Shown piece by piece: positions 5,536 through 6,079 of a stretch of 6,079 nt of DNA. The position numbers were made by a program, and so were the translations under genes. Below the pieces are notes generated by a model. The model did no database searches. It worked only from the letters and a program-made list of their open reading frames with translations, and was not told the origin of the DNA. Source of the DNA: RGIG2161 sp964525525 (GTDB taxonomy: Bacteria > Bacillota > Clostridia > Oscillospirales > CAG-272); NCBI GenBank assembly GCA_964525525.1, contig CAZGHD010000131.1:1-6079 (forward strand), written 5' to 3'. Within the stretch, counting starts at the first letter, position 1, and every line of letters begins with the position of its first letter.

Positions 5536-5976
5536 ATGCACAGAAACAGATGCGGCTGTCAGCACCCGGAAATACGTGACTACGGACGCGAGCCGCTTGT
5601 ATTTAATATAGACCACGCAACCAAAATGAATCGGAATTTCCGAACGGCGCTTTGGACGGGATGCCACATGCAGATGACGCTGATGAGTATTCCCGTCGGA
5701 TGCGACATCGGTCTTGAAATGCACGAAAACGTGGATCAGTTTATCCGTATTGAAAGCGGACGCGCTAAGGTGATGATGGGAAGATGCCGTGGTTCTCTTG
5801 ACGACGGTGAATGTGTAGACGGTAACTACGCGATCATAATTCCCGCAGGCACATGGCACAATATCGCCAACGTGGGAAATTGCCCGCTTAAAGTTTATTC
5901 TATCTATTCTCCGCCGCAGCATCCGTTTGGCACAGTCCACAGAACAAAATCCGACGCAGAACACGGTGAGTATTAA
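5536..5976 (+). CDS. Small single-domain cupin protein
   Basis: This 146-residue single-domain cupin is a small beta-barrel, probably metal-binding and cytoplasmic. Cupin motif 1 is at 59-75 (GLEMHENVDQFIRIESG): His63 is kept, Asn65 replaces the second His of HxH, and Gln68 sits near the usual Glu position. Motif 2 is at 98-112 with PAGTWHN (103-109), giving His108. After the barrel comes an YSPPQHPFGTVH segment (125-135 region), which I recall in a set of uncharacterised clostridial cupins. The N-terminus is Cys-rich (CGC at 6-8). A strong ribosome binding site and a separate promoter point to good expression independent of DUF421. A terminator starts ten bases after the stop. Substrate and reaction are unknown; these cupins are often loosely labelled mannose-6-phosphate isomerase-like, which is not supported here. 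Confidence 0.93.
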   Translation: MHRNRCGCQHPEIRDYGREPLVFNIDHATKMNRNFRTALWTGCHMQMTLMSIPVGCDIGLEMHENVDQFIRIESGRAKVMMGRCRGSLDDGECVDGNYAIIIPAGTWHNIANVGNCPLKVYSIYSPPQHPFGTVHRTKSDAEHGEY

Positions 5977-5985
5977 TATATTAAT

Positions 5986-6019
5986 AAAGAGCCGAGAAAT
6001 CTTGATTTCTCGGCTCTTT
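5986..6019 (+). terminator. Rho-independent terminator after the cupin gene
   Basis: A perfect 15-bp stem (5986-6000 with 6005-6019) and a CTTG loop have a GC-rich core, GAGCCGAG/CTCGGCTC, running into TTTT. It begins ten bases after the cupin stop codon. Just before it, 5971-5986 (TATTAATATATTAATA) is an AT-only perfect palindrome overlapping the stop. Confidence 0.9.
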
Positions 6020-6023
6020 TGGG

Positions 6024-6044
6024 CCATTTTAATAACCCATTTTA
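6024..6044. repeat. Short direct repeat CCATTTTA x 2
   Basis: CCATTTTA occurs at 6024-6031 and again at 6037-6044, between the terminator and the heptamer array. It is short and may be chance. Confidence 0.4.
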
Positions 6045-6047
6045 GGT

Positions 6048-6075
6048 AGATAATAGATAAAAGATAATAGATAAT
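6048..6075. repeat. Heptanucleotide tandem repeat, AGATAAT x 4
   Basis: Four head-to-tail copies of AGATAAT run from 6048 to 6075; the second copy ends in A instead of T. The array lies between the cupin terminator and the window edge. It is non-coding here and may continue beyond the edge only in degraded form, since the next bases are AACG. Confidence 0.85.
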
Positions 6076-6079
6076 AACG

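Noticed and set aside
5458..6027. 189-codon minus-strand open frame across the cupin gene
   Set aside because: It runs opposite to a cupin with intact motifs, strong ribosome binding site and terminator, crosses that terminator, and has no family features.

Overview
The window is about 6.1 kb of bacterial chromosome. The strong AGGAGG-type ribosome binding sites, AT-rich promoters beside moderate-GC genes, a DUF421 (YetF-type) membrane protein and a clostridial-type cupin together suggest an anaerobic Gram-positive Clostridia member, probably a gut Oscillospiraceae/Ruminococcaceae-like organism. This placement is inferred from style and gene families; there is no rRNA or other marker gene here.

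Layout from left to right: a probable 3' end of a plus-strand gene (1-33) converges on a minus-strand operon, and a hairpin terminator at about 48-81 lies between them. The operon, read on the minus strand, is class II ketose-bisphosphate aldolase (3331-2486), uronate-isomerase-like amidohydrolase-fold protein (2400-1042), then PfkB sugar kinase (1030-83). Upstream of it, on the same strand, is a GH28-like/pectate-lyase-superfamily beta-helix protein (4635-3475). Divergent from that gene are two plus-strand genes: a DUF421 membrane protein (4804-5481) and a small cupin (5536-5976), followed by a strong terminator (5986-6019) and the edge of a heptanucleotide tandem repeat (6048-6075).

As a system, the three operon enzymes can form a short isomerise, phosphorylate, cleave route. 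If the isomerase makes a 5-keto-hexonate from a hexuronate, the kinase and aldolase could act as IolC and IolJ do in inositol catabolism, giving dihydroxyacetone phosphate plus tartronate semialdehyde. That would bypass the usual UxaB/UxaA/KdgK/KdgA steps. This is inference, but the gene set and chemistry fit. The beta-helix gene could feed the route with uronates. It is linked to the operon by a nearly identical promoter and leader: 43 of 45 bases match over the core, including an extended -10 and a TGTCGAA motif that matches the Spo0A-box consensus.

The plus-strand DUF421 and cupin genes look unrelated to the sugar operon. The cupin has a strong promoter of its own that overlaps the stop codon of DUF421 and carries a 10-base palindrome in its spacer. 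No tRNA, rRNA, CRISPR array, transposase or phage gene was seen, and there is no gene-free stretch longer than about 300 bases.
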